A stretch of 64,000 nucleotides of DNA from Kingdonia uniflora (Eukaryota; Streptophyta; Magnoliopsida; Ranunculales; Circaeasteraceae), in assembly GCA_014058105.1 (NCBI GenBank), contig JACGCM010002205.1:434001-498000 (forward strand). The letters run 5' to 3'. Numbering within the stretch: the first letter of the stretch is position 1; every line of letters begins with the position of its first letter. A model generated the notes under the pieces. That model saw only the letters and a program-made list of their open reading frames with translations. It did not search any database and was not told the DNA's origin. Positions 1 through 11,345 of the stretch are shown here, piece by piece. Position numbers and translations under genes: made by a program.

Positions 1-75
1 TTGTTCTACAGATTACAATCACTATCAAGTATTGACAAAATTTTCAAGTACGAAAACCAGTAGCTTCGTCCACCT

Positions 76-468
76 ATGAGACTACTTCTTCATGAAAATG
101 AAGATGGTTATAACAGAAGTCTTCTACCTCTGATACCACCACTTCTTCAAGAAAATGAAGATGGTTGTAGCAGAAGTCTTCCACCTCTAAAACCATCACT
201 TTTGCAAGAAAACAAAGATGGCTATAACAGAAGTATTTTTATTCCACCGCCTTCTCCTATAGGACCCAATCACTTACAGGATAATGGTAAGAATTCCTGG
301 CGTGGACGCCAGCAGCATAATTCTCCTCAGTTATGGTATCATCTGCAAGTAGATGAAGACCTACCCTGTGATGTTCCCTCTCTACCACCAAATAATGAAG
401 CCGCACCATCTGGTAGTAGTTATTATCTACCTCTACCACCTCCTCGCATGTCATACCATGATAGGTAG
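76..468 (+). CDS. Hypothetical ORF with three 19-residue tandem repeats
   Basis: This 130-codon frame starts at an ATG and has an in-frame TAG 15 bases upstream. Its first half is three tandem copies of a 57-bp unit starting near 85, 142 and 199. Each unit encodes about 19 residues around the core ENEDGYNRS followed by a Pro/Leu-rich stretch. The repeat length is a multiple of three and the frame stays open through all copies, which favours past or present coding. The rest is Pro/Ser-rich and of low complexity. I recognise no family, see no signal peptide or membrane segment, and it could be one exon of a gene that begins before the window. A minus-strand frame over the same bases is less convincing. 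Confidence 0.25.
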   Translation: MRLLLHENEDGYNRSLLPLIPPLLQENEDGCSRSLPPLKPSLLQENKDGYNRSIFIPPPSPIGPNHLQDNGKNSWRGRQQHNSPQLWYHLQVDEDLPCDVPSLPPNNEAAPSGSSYYLPLPPPRMSYHDR

Positions 469-1614
469 GCTATACTGGAATGTGAGTAGGAAGATCTAAG
501 GACTGCATCCCAAAGTAACAAAACTGGAGTTCATGCACTTTATCAAGAACCTTAGATTTAAAAACTTAACGTCTGGTTCTCACCATTATCACTGCAGAAG
601 ATTTGAAGAGACAAAAACTTTGTAGAAGAATAACGGGCAGTAAAACAACAACAATATTTATACAGAGACATACATTCAATGTAGGGAAGATTTTAAAAGC
701 AGTCATCATTCAAAGAATACTAATGAGAAACCCAACAACCAATTAAACACAGTCAAAATCCTAACAACATTCCAATTCCCAACAACCCATTACACTTCTA
801 AGATAGAATTCTACGTACCAAATCCACTATTGTCATACCAGACGACCTCTTCGCATCCTTAAACTGAGCTCGATTGAACCTTCTCCACTCCAGATACACG
901 TACCTTCGGTTGAGATGAGATAATTGTAGAGACTTATACCTCGAGCTGGGATATCATCGGGCTAGTACAAAGCCAGACTCATGCAATATGCATGTGACAT
1001 ACATTATCAACAATGACAATTGGACTACAAACTGCAAAAGAATGTGGCTCGAGTACTCCAAGTAAAATAGAACAAGTCAAGGACACATGTCTCTTATGAA
1101 CTGATAGTTACAGAGATAACCTCTACTCTTCCCTCAATTCAGGAGAAGTTGTTGGTAAATTAAACAAACCGAGACTAAAGTCTATAAAGGGGACATAACA
1201 TAGAAGAAGAGGGGATCAAATTTTCTAGCTTAAGAAATCATAACTTATAATTAAAATAACAATCTCAATCAAGCAATAAAGTAACAGTCACTAAAATCCT
1301 TAAGTTGAGGTCGTAGTTTTTACCTATTCAGGGGTTTCCATACTAAACCCTGTATTAATTTCTATTCTTATTCTAATTATTGTTTTAGGTACATTTGGTA
1401 TAAAAGTCTTTTGAGCTATTACGAAATTAGGCCCTTATAAGCAGCGTGGTCAATAATTACCTTTAAAAAAAATCTTGCATGAAATCCTTGCATTGACTGA
1501 ATCTTTTTTTCGCATGATTATGCCTAAGCCCAAAAACCCTGTAACTCTGCCAGTAAACTTCCCAAGATGTTATAAAGGCCTGAACCAATTCTGCCCAAAG
1601 TAAGCCTATAATTT
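469..1614. other. Flanking DNA, no recognised gene
   Basis: About 1.1 kb of AT-rich sequence between the repeat ORF and the first LTR. A short frame near 1331-1420 would encode a hydrophobic Ile/Leu-rich peptide but has no start or family signature. I see no RNA gene or repeat here. Confidence 0.5.
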
Positions 1615-1619
1615 AGGAT
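1615..1619. repeat. Target-site duplication, left copy, C1 (AGGAT)
   Basis: AGGAT directly precedes the C1 5' LTR and recurs at 27181-27185 directly after the 3' LTR. This pairs two LTRs that lie 25 kb apart. Confidence 0.9.
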
Positions 1620-1878
1620 TGTTAGGAGTTGGATCCAATCCCAAGCTAGGAACCCAAATGGGTTGGGGTGTCCTATTAGACTCCTAACAAGGCCCATAGG
1701 CCTTTAGGGTTATGAGAAGAGTTTGAGATGGTTAGGAAACCTATTCAATATGGCTATCACATTTGTATTACATACAATTTTACAGTTTTCTAATAATCAA
1801 TAAAGAATCATCTCTCTCTCAATTGCTCTCTAAAGATATTAGAACTAATAATCCTTCACAGTATTATATTTACTAACA
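1620..1878 (+). repeat. C1 5' LTR
   Basis: It runs from TGTTAGGAGTTGGATCC to TTTACTAACA and matches 26924-27180 along its whole length. It contains AATAAAGAATC near its 3' part, a plausible polyadenylation region. The sequence just downstream, TTATCAGCACG, sits where a primer-binding site is expected but is not the usual TGGTATCAGAGC. Confidence 0.9.
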
Positions 1879-2394
1879 AGTTATCAGCACGTAAGAAGAG
1901 AAAAGAAAATCACTCTCTAATCAGCAATTTTTAAGAAAACTTTGTAATCAAGAGGTATTTCATAACTTTTGAATTATCTTTTAATTTCTTGCTAATCTAT
2001 GTTGTACAATATATGAATATGGATTAGTATCTATTTTTATTATTTAAAAAAAAAATAGGTTATTATTTTTATTTTTACCCTAGAAATAGGGATATTTTCA
2101 AACTAATATTAATTTACATTTGGACATCGGATGGAAGCGAGGCAACTTTAGTTAGAAAGCCCATCCCAGGAGCTTTTCAACGACATATAGCACGTCTCAA
2201 GGAGATGCCCCAAATGCCAGAAAACTAATAATGAAATTAGGCAGTTTCACGGCTTCCCGGCCAAAAATGGCGTGATGACGTCAGCAGAAAAATATTATTA
2301 TTATTAATTATTTTTTATATATTTTAAAATAATTATTTGTTTGATGATGTTATCGTTATGCATTGTTGACGTCTGTAGTGACATGTGTCGAGGA

Positions 2395-2632
2395 CACGTG
2401 GCATGTGTGTGGCACGTGCTATGACACGTGGTAGTCACCGGGGGTGACATGTGGCTATCGTCTGACTGTCACCTATCGGTGACCGGACTGGCCACCGAAC
2501 GATCATCGAAGCAGTCCCCTGAATAGTGACCGGCATGATACGTGGCAGGCACGTGCGAGGCTTGTGTGCACGTGTGGCACGGGTGGCACACATGTGCATG
2601 ACATGTATGATTGACACATGTGGGGTACGTGT
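2395..2632. promoter_or_regulatory. Cluster of G-box (CACGTG) motifs in C1 leader
   Basis: CACGTG occurs at 2395, 2413, 2425, 2550 and 2569, and TACGTG at 2540 and 2627. Several are followed by GG or GC, as in ABRE-type G-boxes. G-boxes are bound by plant bZIP and bHLH factors. The sites lie about 0.5-0.75 kb inside the element, downstream of the LTR. A regulatory role is inferred from density only. Confidence 0.4.
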
Positions 2633-3402
2633 GATCGAATCAACCCGATCTAGACCTGTCAGCCCGTTCTAAGCGTTGACCCAGACCAAGTCAGACTGGT
2701 CTAGGACCAGTTTAGACACTGAAACAGCTATAAATAGCCCATTTCTTGGTCAAATTGAGTCCATTTTATTTTGAAAAATTCCTATTGACTGGACCTAACC
2801 CGTGGGGGGCCCATTTTTAATTATTTTTTTATGAAAAATATTTTTAATTTTTTTTGGAAGAGGTGCCTTGTATAGGAAAGTTGACTCACTTATATCGGAT
2901 ATAAGTAATTGAATTAATACTTATTTAAGTATCTTACAATAACTAATAGGATATTAATAGTATGCCTCTAGGATACTAATTATCATGATCTAGGGATCAA
3001 AGATAACATAAAACCAAGACTACTTTAGGATACGACTGGGAGTCATATCTAAATCACAATTAATTGTCAAGGACAAATAATTAGAGCTCAATTATGAATT
3101 GACTTAGTCTTATTTCTAAAAACTTAGTGTTTGATAAACCAATTTTTTATATCTAGGTGCAACTAGATGTTATATGATAGCATTTAGAGGTATATAAGCA
3201 CTGATAGCAACCTATAGTACCCTAGAATGTTAGTTAAAAGACATGCATAATCAGCATATCTTGTGAACCTAATAGACTTTGGGGTAGGACCACTTGTCAT
3301 CTAAACATCTAATACCCTTCATATTAATAGCAAATGGGTCATTTGGCTAGAATATACAGACCTTTATAGAACTTTAGGGCTTAGAACACCTTAGTTGTTC
3401 TA

Positions 3403-3800
3403 CAATATCTAGTGGCTTTGAATAGCTGTCTTGGCACTCTATTAAAATATACTTTAAGGTTAAGATCTCCATTTTATAGGGTAAAATTAGGATTCGACGC
3501 TTAATAGAATATGAACAAGGTTTACTTATAAGTAATAATTGAGAATCACTGACTTGTATAATATGAATTACCTTGAGTAATAATTATAAATAATGTTTAA
3601 ATAAGATTTCATAAGGAATTCACACATCTAGTGGTTTTGAATATCAATATTGGCTAAGATTTTATTAAAACACACATCTAAGATTAAGATCATTATTTTT
3701 ACAGAGTAAAATTTAGGATTTAATTATTAGAAAAGAATTTCATGAGTCTTAGAATATGAACAGGGTTCACCTATAACATAATTAAGAATCATTTATTTAT
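3403..3800 (+). repeat. Imperfect tandem duplication, period about 219 bp
   Basis: ATCTAGTGGCTTTGAATA near 3407 recurs as ATCTAGTGGTTTTGAATA near 3626. Both are followed by similar AAGATTTTATTAAAA and GTAAAATTTAGGATT stretches. The two copies have diverged clearly. Confidence 0.55.
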
Positions 3801-3889
3801 CTTAATTCTAAGTACTATGATCTGTCTTTAATGTAATTGGTATGGTTATCAAGAATTGTCACAAATTACAATATACATTTTATGTTACA

Positions 3890-4740
3890 GATGTATGTCA
3901 GCCCACATTATGATTGCAAACCATTGTGGCTTGATGATTTCAACTACTTGTCTTAGTGTACATAAATAAAACTCCATTTGCATACAATGAACATTTTAAA
4001 GTCAATTGTTGTAGATAACACCGTCTCTGAACCACTCAAGGCACATGCCATGTTGGCTATGTGCACCCACCTTGAGCCAAAACTAAAATTTTAGTATCTC
4101 CATTGTGAAACTCCATATGAGTTATGGACGAGCTTAAAAGAATGTTTTGCTCTACAGCAGGCCCTAAAGAACTATAAGAACCATAACCGCTAGAACAACT
4201 TGAGGCTATGTGACTTCAAGACTGTAGCTACCTATAATTTAGTACTGCAAAAGATTATTTTAGCAGGACTACATCTCGCGGAAGAGATTTTGCAAAAGAC
4301 TCTTTCCATATTTCCACATTCATAGGATGCTCTTAGGGACTAGCATACAAAAATAGAATTTAGTAGTCCTGAAGATCTGATCCAACTCTTTCTAGCTAGG
4401 AAACAAGATGGCACATTTGTTTTTGGAAAAAACAAGAGGTTTCCCTAAAGGAGGAAAAAATAGTTATACTGAAGATCTTTACTCATGATAGAGACAACCA
4501 TGAATAGGGTTCTGGTAGTGGGACGGCGACTGAAGGCAAGAATCGGGGATTCTTGGGCTCTCAAAAATATAATAGGTTTAAAAAGGTTGGTTAACCACAA
4601 ATATCAAAGAAGATCAAGAAACCAGATTTTGAATCTCCTTGCTTGAGATGTGGGACAGCTGGACACTGGGTTCGCGACTGCATGACACCGTGGGTGCCTA
4701 GATTAAAAGTCTAGGCTAACCACATCACCACTGATATAAC
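3890..4740 (+). pseudogene. C1 gag remnant (UBN2-type) with CCHC zinc knuckle
   Basis: Frames here read as a plant copia capsid: a segment like MLAMCTHLEPKLKF, then YELWTSLKECFA, then a run with LAGLHLAEEILQ typical of UBN2 gag domains. A zinc knuckle follows at about 4633-4680, [14 protein letters not shown], which fits CX2CX4HX4C. Gag packages element RNA and forms the particle. At least four in-frame stops interrupt the segment, so no complete product is possible. The knuckle residues are all intact. Confidence 0.8.
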
Positions 4741-5119
4741 TTCTATCACTATGAAGTTAGTAGCGTCAGACTTCTTCGGTGACACTGATTCTGATATGGA
4801 TCAACATATAAAGTAATCCGTAATAATATCTCAGTAGACATGTGATGTCACATTAGAGAGAGCACTAGTAGCTTCTTTTCTAGTACCGACTTGATTTACT
4901 ATTCTTTTTGTTGTCAGTATTTTTGATTTTGTTGGGAGCATATCATTTATATTTCAATAAAGTACTCGAGACTTACATGAAATTTTCAATTTGTTCAAAA
5001 TTGTGATTATTTGAATTTATTACTTGGGAAGTAGTTAAATTCTATGTATGATAGTTGATCTACTATATACAACCCGTTTATTCATCTTTTTTTCATTGAG
5101 CATGACCGATAATTAGATG

Positions 5120-5811
5120 AGTGACGACATATGCCTAAGAGACATTAGTACCACTCACTCAATCCTTTTTGAGATATGAATATATGTCTTGTCGAACCTT
5201 ATGTATCGGGGATGGCACGAATATTATTGGTACGACCAACATGATAAAACATACTGAGTACGTCACGTTATTACTCTCTAACGGTACGATACAGGGTATC
5301 TAGTCCACTTTATAAACTAGTAAATCCAGCCAGATTTTATTGAGTTTAGGGATATACATGATAATAGTTATAAATAATGACTATCGAATAAAATGACAGA
5401 CAAGGTTCTGTGCATTCACTCCATGTCTAAAGGTTAGAGCACACTATTTGAACGGTTTCCAATACATTTCTCAGGGCTCGAATAGTGGGGAAGATTATCA
5501 GGATTACATACCAACTTTTTTTAAAAGAACAGGAGATCCATAGAATGTACGTGTAGCGATTTCTTTTAAGATAAATTTATTATTTCATCCTAGTATGACC
5601 AAGGTAGAGTGGGATCTCCAGCCTTTGCTCCAAACGCATCCATAGAGACACATGAAGACCTTTATAACCAAATTGTGGCCAACTAGAATATTTATGATCA
5701 GAATAGACGCATCTAGGAGATGGTCTTACATTTGCCTATTATTAAAATCTAAGAAAGCAACGTTAGCACAATATCTCACTTTGATCATTCGATCGCAGGT
5801 TTAGTTCCCGG
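5120..5811 (+). pseudogene. C1 protease and N-terminal integrase remnant
   Basis: The segment near 5125-5170 reads DICLRDISTTHSILF, matching the DxxTTHTIL motif of the copia aspartic protease in this lineage. Later fragments (SGISSLCSKRIHRD and neighbours) match the stretch entering the integrase core, including the conserved tract before the first catalytic aspartate. The frame is broken repeatedly. The reading continues across the G1 insertion at 13101, which confirms that G1 interrupted integrase. Confidence 0.7.
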
Positions 5812-5816
5812 ATTAA
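5812..5816. repeat. Target-site duplication, left copy, G1 (ATTAA)
   Basis: ATTAA precedes the G1 5' LTR and recurs at 13096-13100 after the truncated 3' LTR. Confidence 0.85.
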
Positions 5817-7067
5817 TGATAAGTGTGTAATTATGATATTTTTAATATACCCGAACATGTATTTTAGTCGTCCATTATATTTAATTTTAGGTACTTATGT
5901 ACGTTTGTTTGATTGCGCTATTGGAGATGGATATTTGAAACCAAGCTCTTAAAGTCAAATAAAAGTGTCTCCAGTAGTTCATAACACAAAAAGTCAAAGA
6001 CACAATATATTTGGTCTCAAGATTGAAGAAACATATACACAAATATTTTTAAAGAATAAGATCAAAGAATATATTGCATCTAAGATCCTTGAAGATATTT
6101 TATATTGAAGATATATGCAAGAGTTTCCATGAAGAAATATCTCTACATCACTTAAGGAAATTATATACAAGAATATTAGGAAATTGGTTATAATATTAGA
6201 AGATATTATTGTGCAAATATTCTTTAGAAATTAATGTATAGTTTCTAAATTTGGGTTTCTTCTCCTATAAAAGGAACCCTCCCCCCATTGTAATTGGGCA
6301 TCTCTTATTGGAGTAAGTTAGAAGAAATAAAGTCATAAGTTTTATTTAATTGTCTTTTATTCTATTTTAGTTTAATTTTTGTTAAAGTCTTCTTTAATTG
6401 TTAATGCGATGAAGTCCAAGATGAGTGGCTAATCACCTAACTAAGGCTAGGATGAGGCCTCTTCTTGGATGAGCAATAATTAATATTAATTAGGTTCTAA
6501 TTTGTTTCTCTTAGTACTTCATGATTGATAAGCTAGTGCATCATATTGAAGGCTTAACCATAACTTCGGTTTGATGTACGATAACTTTGGATACAAATAA
6601 GTGCTACTAACCGCAGACTTGATTTGGAGATCTAGAAAGAGGAAATACTAGAGAACTCACTTAAGCCTAGTCATGGTTGAGTTGATAATTCTCTAAGATA
6701 CTCTTCACCATCACTTAAACACATAACCACTAAATGCTTGACCATAGATTTAGTAGTTTATTTTACCACATCCTATGTGTCTTAACACGAACATATGATG
6801 AGTGGAGATATTATGATCTAGTTATATATCGATTAGTATTTTAAAAGGTAGAGGCCAAGTCCGAACCTTAGCTCTCTCACTCATTAAGTTTTATAATTAG
6901 TTTTTAATTATTATTCTTAGATTTATCTCGTATAAAATCGTTATTCGGCCTAGAAAGTATTTGATTTCCCAAACCTCCTTGTGGATTTCATCTCACTTAT
7001 CCAAGCTATAATTTGACAACCGTACATTGAGCGGTTATTTAGTAGAGGCCCTAAAAATCTTTTATCA
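5817..7067 (+). repeat. G1 5' LTR
   Basis: It starts TGATAAGTGTGTAATTATGA and ends in TCA directly before the primer site. It aligns throughout with 15674-16914 and 25299-26552. A CTATAAAAGGAACCC stretch near 6265 is the likely TATA box of the promoter. Confidence 0.9.
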
Positions 7068-7069
7068 AA

Positions 7070-7087
7070 TGGTGCCGCTACCTGGGA
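7070..7087 (+). other. G1 primer-binding site (tRNA-Asp type)
   Basis: TGGTGCCGCTACCTGGGA lies two bases after the LTR. It is a slightly mutated form of the TGGCGCCGTTGCCGGGGA site known from Athila elements. The G2 copy at 16917 is closer to that consensus. Confidence 0.8.
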
Positions 7088-8772
7088 GGCATTGTTGAAA
7101 TCTATTCTCTCCAATACTGAATTTTCTTTATTAATTCTTTCTAATACCGTGTCAATGATTTATAAATTCATTGTTTATAAAAGTATAGTTGGCCGGTAAT
7201 AGCTTATAGTATTTATATTATTATCGTTTCTTTTTCTGTTTCTCTAGTTTAGTTTTTATAAAAAAATGATTTTTTCAAGTTTTTGGCGCTACAGTAACTT
7301 TGAAGCCTGCTCCTGAATGTTTCACCATTTTTGATCATCTATACTTCATATTTGGGAAATACATTTGCTACGAAAGTTTTAGATAATTGAAAACCCTTTC
7401 CGAATTGTTATAGATCATATTTTTCTGTTTAGCTGTAAGTGAGTTACAACCTTATGAAAAACAGTAAAAAAAAAATGTCCATTAAGGGCGCCGCTGTACA
7501 TTCATCACCTGTTTTGAGCATTAGGAAAGCTAAATTCTAGAAAACTTATTTCTTAAATATTTTTCCTTTCTGAAATATCATTCCAAATTAATATTATTTA
7601 TTGCTCTCTCTCAACCGAGCTGAAAGATATGCACATTTGAAAATCAGGACATCATAGACAACAATAAACTTAGAAATTGAGTTAATATTGTTGTCGCAAG
7701 TTTACTAATCTTTTTTCTTTTGTTTTACTGGATAGTCATAAAGTTGGAAACAAGACGGATAATACGCAAAGCTAAAAGTATCATCAAATTCATCCTTCTT
7801 GTGGCCCCTAAGTGAAGGGGCACTTCCTTCTTTCGCCCCCTAAGTGAAGGGGCAGCCACAGCTTCACCGGGAAATACTTCCCGTAGGTTGGTATCTCTCT
7901 AAAATTGACATCTATAAGGGGTTCATATCTGCTCCGCCCTGGCACTAGGAACATAAAGTCGTGTGGACTGTACAAATACGCGCTGCCCGAATAAAATATT
8001 TGTTGTGGCTGGATTAACCTATTGACGTGTTTAAATTTCTTTCCATTCCAATATTAGTAAAGGCAAAAACTGCTAGAGACTTACGAGAAGTGGGACCACA
8101 CATTAGGGATACGAAGAAATTCATGTCACACAAAAATTGAACGTCCCAGACTTGAAAATAACTGATAATAAAAAAGAGTAGCAAAATTCCTGTGGGATTT
8201 CATCACCCAACGGATAGGTGTATCGGACTGGGGTACAAATACAGGTTCATAGGATACGGCCCTGGCCTAGCGCCGCGAAATACTGGTTGTAGATTTCCGA
8301 CGTCACCATTCTGAGTGCTGACGTACGATAAGGCGACTTGCTCGGGCGTGAGGACTGAACATCTACTTTAAGCTGGTACTAGCATAGTGACGCAGTATAG
8401 TATAGGAACCAAAGTCTTTTGCCATCCTACCTATTTTGAACATAGAAAAATATAGGGGAGACCTAATTATTACTTCTAAAAAACTTTGATGTGCTAGAAT
8501 CTAGGTTTGATTGATTGCTTACTGCACCAGGTGCCAAATTTTATTAATTATTAGTTGTGCATGATCAATTGGACACATGGAGAAAAGCGTTTAGGAAGTT
8601 TACCAGAACCTTTCCTATTTACGGCCCACCACCTCAACCAAAGCGGAGAGGGCAATTACTTTGCCCAATCAACACAATAGAGAACTTAGGACCCCCAATT
8701 TTGGAGGAGGGTAATATATCTTGAGTTAACCCAATTGAGCCTATTGTTGAGCTTGAAGTCGAACCCCCAATC
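7088..8772 (+). other. G1 leader, non-coding apart from possible gag N-terminus
   Basis: About 1.7 kb before the recognisable gag ATG. It contains stem-loops at 7801-7883. The last 200 bases read in one frame as a Pro-rich tract (YGPPPQPKRRGQ) also found in G2 near 18485, so gag may start upstream of 8773. A TGA separates this tract from the frame at 8773. Confidence 0.55.
7801..7883 (+). other. G1 leader stem-loops
   Basis: Three short stem-loops lie close together: GCCCCT 7804-7809 with AGGGGC 7816-7821, GCCCC 7835-7839 with GGGGC 7849-7853, and CGGGAA 7868-7873 with TTCCCG 7878-7883. G2 keeps the first and third with compensating base changes. Possible roles in RNA packaging, dimerisation or translation are inference. 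Confidence 0.5.
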
Positions 8773-10236
8773 ATGGCTGTCGCCAAATCTCTTAGGGACT
8801 ATTGGACCCCAGTGGTGCGTGATATACCTTCATGTATTGTGTTACCAGCCGTCACAACAAATCATTATGAAATCAAGCCTAGTGTGATCCAAATATTACC
8901 TGTATTTCATTGGATTGAATTTGAAAGCCCTTATAAGCACGCTCACGAATTTAAGAAAATCTGTACGCTCTCAAAATATTAACATTTTACTGAGGATTCC
9001 GTCCGCCTTCGTTTATTCCCATTCTTACTAAAAGACAAGGTGAGTCATTGGCTTGACTCATTAGCACCAGCATTTATCAATTCATGGGACCAAATGAGAG
9101 TAAGTTCAAAACTAAAGGGATTTCAATGGGAAAAACCCTTGCTCTTAGAAATACAATTGTTGAATTTGCTCAAAATGAGAGTGAAACATTTTACGAGGTA
9201 TGGGAAAGATATAAAGATCTTCTTTCACAATGTCCCTATCATGGTTTTAAAAAACAACATTTAGCCCAAATCTTTTACCGTGGAATGACATCTGAGAATC
9301 GTTACAGGCTAGAATCAATGCATAGTGGTAAATTTTGGACCTTGAACTCGATAGAGCTTATGAGGAGTTTAAGACATTGGCTGAGAATTTTTAGCAGTAG
9401 GACTTTGATCCACATAGAAATGTTTGTACCACCAAGAAAGGTGGCTTGTACGAAGTCAGTAAGGGAACGACCATTAATCCCAATTAGATACTCTAACCTA
9501 AAAAATCGAGGCTATGGCTGTGAATCAATCCAAGGGTAGTGTGAACCAAGTTCAGCAACAGGGGTGCACCGTTTGTTTTGATGTCACCCACGTAACTCAA
9601 ATGTGTCCCTTGTTAAATGAAATGAATGACATTCAAGAGTAAGTGAATGCTTTGAATAATACGTACAAGAGGCCAATTGACCCGTACAAGCCAACTTGGC
9701 AGAACCACCCAAATTTATCGTGGAAGAACAACCAACCCATTTCTGGTTTTGAAGAGCCACATACCTTAGTTCATAATTTGCATAGGAAACCCAATTCTTA
9801 GCCTTATCTTCAAGCATCTCAGCAAACCTTTCAGTTATCCAAACAGTTCTCGTCAACGCTACCTAAACCATCTTTGGAAGGCACCCTTGCTCTCATCATG
9901 CAACAATTAATGGAAAGTCAAAAACAAGCAATGCAATTTCAACAACAAATAATGCAATTCTAACAACAGACTTTGGAAATCAAAATTCTACATCCCAATA
10001 TATCTCTAATTTAGAGACTCATATAGGACAATTGGCAAATACATTGCATGAGAGACCATAAGGTAAGATACCTAGCCAACCTGAATTTAATCCCAAAGGA
10101 CCACCTGGGTTTGAGCCTAACTCAATCCTAAAATAGCTTAATGTCATTACCACTCTTCAAAGTGGTAGATAAATTGATAACCGAGTTGAAATACCTAGGG
10201 TTGAGCCAATACCAGTTGCTATTGAGGATGAGGCAG
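8773..10236 (+). pseudogene. G1 gag (Retrotrans_gag-like) with CCHC knuckle
   Basis: The frame opens at an ATG with KSLRDYWTP and SCIVLPAVTTNHYEIKPSVI, typical of Athila-type capsid proteins. The conserved capsid core follows at about 9085-9400, including ESETFYEVWERYKDLL. The knuckle CTVCFDVTHVTQMC (CX2CX4HX4C) is near 9565-9607, and a stretch like QIGQLANTLHERP follows. The frame shifts near 9080 and stops at 8980, 9537 and several later points. Gag is therefore not translatable as a whole. The 9084-9539 segment is the longest open part. Confidence 0.8.
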
Positions 10237-10238
10237 GT

Positions 10239-11009
10239 ATGAGTAAAACTGTTGTAATAAGCAACCATGAACCTTCTAAGAAATCTAAGGAGTTGCCTAC
10301 TTCGTCCGTTTCCATACCAAAGGCACGGGTTGAGCCAAAGGTGCCTTATCCACAACGCTTACTTCCGGCTAATAAAAGAATTCAATTTGACAAGATATTG
10401 GATACATTTAAACAAGTTCATATAAATATTCCAGTACACGATGCCATCATTCATATCCCCCCATATGCCAAATTCCTTAAGGATGCGCGCACTAGGAAAA
10501 AGAAAATTAATGTGCACAAGAAAGTCTTCTTGAGTGAGATATTAACCCTACCTAAGCTTTGAGATCCAGGAAGCCCAACCATCCCTTATAAAATTAGAGA
10601 TTACAAAGTGGATAGGGCGTTACTCGACATGGGGGCTAGTGTGAATGTCTTACCTTACTCGGTCTGTCATGAATTAGGACTTGGAGAACTCAAACCTACC
10701 CGAATGACACTTCAATTGGCTGATAGGTCAATACGATACCCACATGGTATCCTTGAGGATATTCTTATCAAGGTTGACACTTTCATTTTTCCCGTGGACT
10801 TTGTTGTTTTGGACACAGAAGATGTCACGAATCCTAGCGGTGAGATCCCCGTCATATTGGGCCGTCCATTCCTTGCAACTGCTCATGTCATTATTAATTG
10901 CTTTAATGGGGTCTTACAATTATCAATGAGAGACATGAAGATCAAACTCATTATTTTTAACAAAAATACTCAGTCTTTCATTTTGATGACATGGTTGAAC
11001 GAAATATGA
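10239..11009 (+). pseudogene. G1 aspartic protease region
   Basis: A linker (10239-10562) rich in Lys and Pro is followed, after one TGA, by the protease (10608-11009). The active-site stretch ALLDMGASVNVLPYSV has Asp-Met-Gly-Ala-Ser in place of the canonical DTGAS, a form usual in this lineage. LADRSIRYPHGI and VILGRPFLATAHVIIN are the flap-side and C-terminal conserved blocks. The enzyme would cut the polyprotein. The stop between linker and protease and the loss of everything up to integrase make it non-functional in place. Confidence 0.8.
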
Positions 11010-11345
11010 TTGACTCCCTAAATCATTTTCTATCGACCCCTTAGAATCATGTCTTGTAAAATTTGGTGAGGACTTTAATGAAGACACAATCGTTGACGAA
11101 TTTAATAATGTACTTGACTCAACTCCTATTTTTAGCATATCCAAATGGAGACCTAGACTGGAACCTCTTAAGCCATCAACTACTTTACCCATTCCATCTA
11201 TTGTTAAACCACCCCAGCTGGACCTCAAGCCATTACCCAATACTCTCAAGAATGCCTTTCTTGGTGATTCTAAAACTCTACCTGTGATAATAGCTTCCAA
11301 TCTAAATGTTGACCAGGAAGGTGGAGTATTGAATACCCATTTCAA

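Larger units (their letters stand above)
1879..3889 (+). other. C1 leader region, non-coding
   Basis: Two kilobases between the C1 5' LTR and the gag remnant. It holds a GC-richer island with repeated CACGTG (2340-2640) and an imperfect tandem duplication (3403-3800). I find no credible coding frame. Confidence 0.6.

Noticed and set aside
1331..1420. Hydrophobic Ile/Leu-rich peptide resembling an organelle protein
   Set aside because: Too short, no start codon and no recognisable organelle gene.
2435..2617. Minus-strand frame of 60 codons in the C1 leader
   Set aside because: It falls in the repeated CACGTG island, where GC-rich composition lowers stop frequency. No family or start context.
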